DNA of 9,318 nt from Chloroflexota bacterium (lineage in GTDB: Bacteria > Chloroflexota > Anaerolineae > 4572-78 > J111), in NCBI GenBank assembly GCA_003695455.1, contig RFJF01000865.1, positions 1-9,318 on the forward strand, written 5' to 3'. The notes under the pieces were generated by a model, which was given only the letters and a program-made list of their open reading frames with translations, did not search any database and was not told where the DNA came from. Positions 7,528-9,318 of the stretch are shown piece after piece (position 1 is the first letter of the stretch; each line of letters starts with the position of its first letter). The position numbers were made by a program, and so were the translations under genes.

Positions 7528-8140
7528 ACATCGGCCATTGCCCAACGCGGCGCTGCGCGTATTGCTGGATGCCATTGAAGAGGTCATGGGAGAAAACGGA
7601 ACTAAGGCAGTATTGAATGCCGGCGGCCTCAAACGGTATATTGACAATTTCCCACCAAAGAATCTGGAAATGGAGGCCAGCTTTGCCGATTACGGTGCGG
7701 TTCAGCAGGCCGTAGAAGATTTTTACGGCCCGCGCGGCGCCAGAGCCATGCTCCTGAGAATTGGGCGTGCCACCTTTCGGTTTGGGCTTAAAGACCAACC
7801 CGCAATTCTGGGGCTGGCCGGCGTGGCGCTCAAGGCTCTGCCGGAAAAAACCCGAATGAAACTCATTTTGGACCGCATGGCTAAAGCCGCCATTGAACGG
7901 GTGAACCAGCCCACCACCGTGGTAGAAGAAGAAGATGCGTTTTATTTTATTGTTGAACAATGCCCCTGCCACTGGCGTCCCCCGCACGACAAGCCGGCCT
8001 GCTACGTAACCGTGGGCGTGCTGATGGAAGCCATGGCCTGGATTACCGGCAAACTGCACAAAGTGGAAGAGGTGGCCTGCATTTCCAACGGCGCATCGAG
8101 TTGTGTTTACCGGGTGGAAAAGGCAGCCACCGAAGATTAA
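7520..8140 (+). CDS. V4R (4-vinyl reductase type) domain protein, probable small-ligand-binding protein
   Basis: This is a 206-residue soluble protein. The N-terminal half (about 10-110) is mostly helical, with a 'KAVLNAGGLKRYIDNFPP' segment (29-46) that I recall from a recurrent Chloroflexota family. The V4R domain occupies about 120-200. It contains CPCHW (148-152), Cys161, Glu184, Cys187 and Cys195. V4R is the predicted ligand-binding domain named after the bacteriochlorophyll protein BchJ and is also the sensor of phenol-responsive regulators such as DmpR and MopR. The spacing C-x22-E-x2-C-x7-C matches the zinc site I recall for MopR, so a structural zinc is likely. No DNA-binding or enzymatic domain is present. 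Database names such as '4-vinyl reductase' should not be taken as proof of a reductase, and the ligand is unknown. It has its own promoter and Shine-Dalgarno site, so it is probably independent of the kinase operon. Confidence 0.85.
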   Translation: MPEHRPLPNAALRVLLDAIEEVMGENGTKAVLNAGGLKRYIDNFPPKNLEMEASFADYGAVQQAVEDFYGPRGARAMLLRIGRATFRFGLKDQPAILGLAGVALKALPEKTRMKLILDRMAKAAIERVNQPTTVVEEEDAFYFIVEQCPCHWRPPHDKPACYVTVGVLMEAMAWITGKLHKVEEVACISNGASSCVYRVEKAATED

Positions 8141-8158
8141 CGGATTTTTGGGCAAAAT

Positions 8159-8188
8159 AAAACAGGCTCCTAATTGGGAGCCTGTTTT
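8159..8188. terminator. Bidirectional intrinsic terminator between convergent genes
   Basis: AAAACAGGCTCC (8159-8170) and GGAGCCTGTTTT (8177-8188) form a perfect 12-bp stem with a TAATTG loop. The T run on one arm and the A run on the other give a U-tract whichever strand is transcribed. It lies 18 nt after the V4R stop and 4 nt after the minus-strand protease stop, so it serves both genes in the 52-nt gap. Confidence 0.9.
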
Positions 8189-8192
8189 GCGT

Positions 8193-9317
8193 TTAAAGAG
8201 GTTGCAGCGGATTAGGCATGAACAAAATGATAAATATGAACAGCATCAACCAGGCCAGTATTCTTCGGCCGGTACCCAATTCTACCAAATCATTCAACGG
8301 CGGCGGATGGTTGGGGCCAATCACAAAAAAGACCAGCACCGCCCACACCAGCCAGCCGGTCCACCAGAAAATGCCGGCAGCCACCATAATTGCCACCAGC
8401 GCAATGCCCAGCCAGCGAGCCTTTTCGCCAATCAGGCTGTAAATCACGTGACCGCCGTCAAGCTGGCCCACCGGCAGCAAATTCATGGCCGTTACAAACA
8501 TGCCAAACCAGGCCGCAAACGCCACCGAGTTAATCAAAATATCTGTGCCGCCGCCTGCGGGCAACGCGCCCGCCAGCAACAGAAAAAACTCCTGCACCGC
8601 CGGTAAATCGGCGTAGGAATCAAACGCGGGCAGCAACTGCTGGTGCAGCAGGTATTTTAACCCCAGGTAAAAAATTGAATTGCCTTCCAGCACCGATGAA
8701 TCACCGCGGCTGAGCCGGTGGACTTCAGAGTTAGCCACGCCCCAAATCAGCAGCGGCACGGCAAAAATCAGGCCGCCAATGGGGCCGGCCACGCCAATAT
8801 CAAACAACTGCTTTTTGGTTTTAAACGGCGAGCGCAACTGGATGAACGCCCCCAGTGTGCCCACCGGCGAAATCACCGGCAGCGGAATAAAATAAGGCAG
8901 TGTCACGGCCACTTTGTGAAATTTAGCCGCAAAGTAGTGTCCAAATTCATGGGCCATGAGGATGACCATCATCGCCAGCATCATGGGCAGGCCGCCCAGC
9001 CATTCACCCAGCGTAGAGGGCACACAGCCGCATTCGTACACTGCGCCGGTCAGCCACACCGAGGCGATGGTAGCTACCGCCAGCCCCAGGTTAATCCACG
9101 GGTTGGGCGCGGTGGGCGTAATTACGCCGGGCCGAGCCTCGAGTGCAATTTGGTGGTTGTACCGCTGCAGCAGAGGCGTGTACTCCAGCGCGCGCCAGCG
9201 GTCGGCAATCTGGTCATATACTGCTTCGCTGTCATCCATCAGCAACGACCCCAGAAAAATGACCGTACCCTGCGGCGCGCGGCGCGGCGTTTTTATGTCG
9301 GTCACGTCAAACAGGCC
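8193..9317 (-). CDS. M50 family (site-2-protease-like) membrane zinc metalloprotease, 5' end cut by the window
   Basis: Residues are numbered from the GTG at 9305-9303. The frame stays open to the right edge with no Shine-Dalgarno site, so the true start is probably outside and about 370 residues are visible. Residues 1-65 form a soluble N-terminal region ahead of the 'PNPW' entry (67-70) to the first membrane segment. Hydrophobic segments lie at about 70-90, 104-125, 166-191, 257-275, 297-330 and 349-363. The zinc motif HEFGH is at 119-123 (Glu120 catalytic) inside the second segment, and the third ligand is Asp283 in NLLPVGQLDGGH (275-286). The conserved loops PYFIPLP (137-143), GTLGAFI and AGPIGG (173-178) and the tail motif HPPPLND (333-339) are also present. 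The active site is complete, so it should cleave membrane proteins within the bilayer. No PDZ domain is visible. The substrate is unknown, and convergent orientation gives no operon link to the other genes. Confidence 0.93.
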   Translation of the reverse strand, partial: GLFDVTDIKTPRRAPQGTVIFLGSLLMDDSEAVYDQIADRWRALEYTPLLQRYNHQIALEARPGVITPTAPNPWINLGLAVATIASVWLTGAVYECGCVPSTLGEWLGGLPMMLAMMVILMAHEFGHYFAAKFHKVAVTLPYFIPLPVISPVGTLGAFIQLRSPFKTKKQLFDIGVAGPIGGLIFAVPLLIWGVANSEVHRLSRGDSSVLEGNSIFYLGLKYLLHQQLLPAFDSYADLPAVQEFFLLLAGALPAGGGTDILINSVAFAAWFGMFVTAMNLLPVGQLDGGHVIYSLIGEKARWLGIALVAIMVAAGIFWWTGWLVWAVLVFFVIGPNHPPPLNDLVELGTGRRILAWLMLFIFIILFMPNPLQPL

Positions 9318-9318
9318 G

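Noticed and set aside
7499..8155. Antisense open frame of 218 codons covering nearly the whole V4R gene
   Set aside because: The plus strand shows a clear V4R domain with promoter, Shine-Dalgarno site and terminator. The antisense product has no recognisable domain and no start signals, and runs through the terminator hairpin.
8103..8606. Plus-strand 167-codon frame across the convergent junction
   Set aside because: It crosses the bidirectional terminator, overlaps the V4R gene end and the protease gene, and encodes a Gln/His/Asn-rich product typical of antisense reading of membrane-protein codons.
1..9318. CRISPR array, tRNA, rRNA, insertion sequence or riboswitch
   Set aside because: No evenly spaced repeats, cloverleaf-like signals, transposase motifs or long structured leaders are visible. 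Non-coding space is limited to gaps of 30, 30, 177 and 52 nt.

Overview
The window looks like a piece of chromosome from a Chloroflexota bacterium, probably Anaerolineae-like. This is an inference from gene types seen by eye: a very long multi-GAF hybrid kinase, an M50 protease of the 'NPW…HEFGH…HPPPLND' type, and a V4R protein with the CPxC and E-x2-C-x7-C signature. The DNA is moderately GC-rich. No mobile element, tRNA, rRNA or CRISPR array is visible, and coding density is high.

Left block, plus strand, 2-7342. Three genes in a row with 30-nt gaps look like one operon. The first is a giant sensor histidine kinase of at least 2029 residues. It has seven clear GAF domains, half of an eighth at the window edge, one PAS domain, a complete HisKA/HATPase core, and two degraded receiver domains at the C terminus. 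The second is an intact single-domain response regulator. The third is an alpha/beta-hydrolase whose nucleophile serine position is alanine. The kinase and regulator very likely form a two-component pair. Because the kinase's own receivers look unable to take phosphate normally, the separate regulator is the most plausible phosphoacceptor.

Middle, 7343-7519. A possible weak terminator hairpin ends the first operon. A well-formed extended -10 promoter and a strong Shine-Dalgarno site then start a separate gene for a V4R-domain protein (7520-8140). Its cysteine and glutamate spacing fits the zinc site of aromatic-sensing V4R domains.

Right block. The V4R gene converges on a minus-strand M50 (site-2-protease-like) membrane metalloprotease gene (8193 to the right edge, start outside the window). 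The 52-nt gap between them holds a 12-bp hairpin that can terminate transcription in both directions.

Both end genes are open to the window edge, so each is probably cut at its 5' end. The neighbourhood suggests signal sensing: multi-input kinase, response regulator, possible ligand-binding pseudo-hydrolase, small-ligand V4R protein and intramembrane protease. Only the kinase-regulator link is supported by gene order. The most notable features are the Ser-to-Ala hydrolase, the pseudo-receiver tail of the kinase, and the zinc-type V4R protein under its own promoter.
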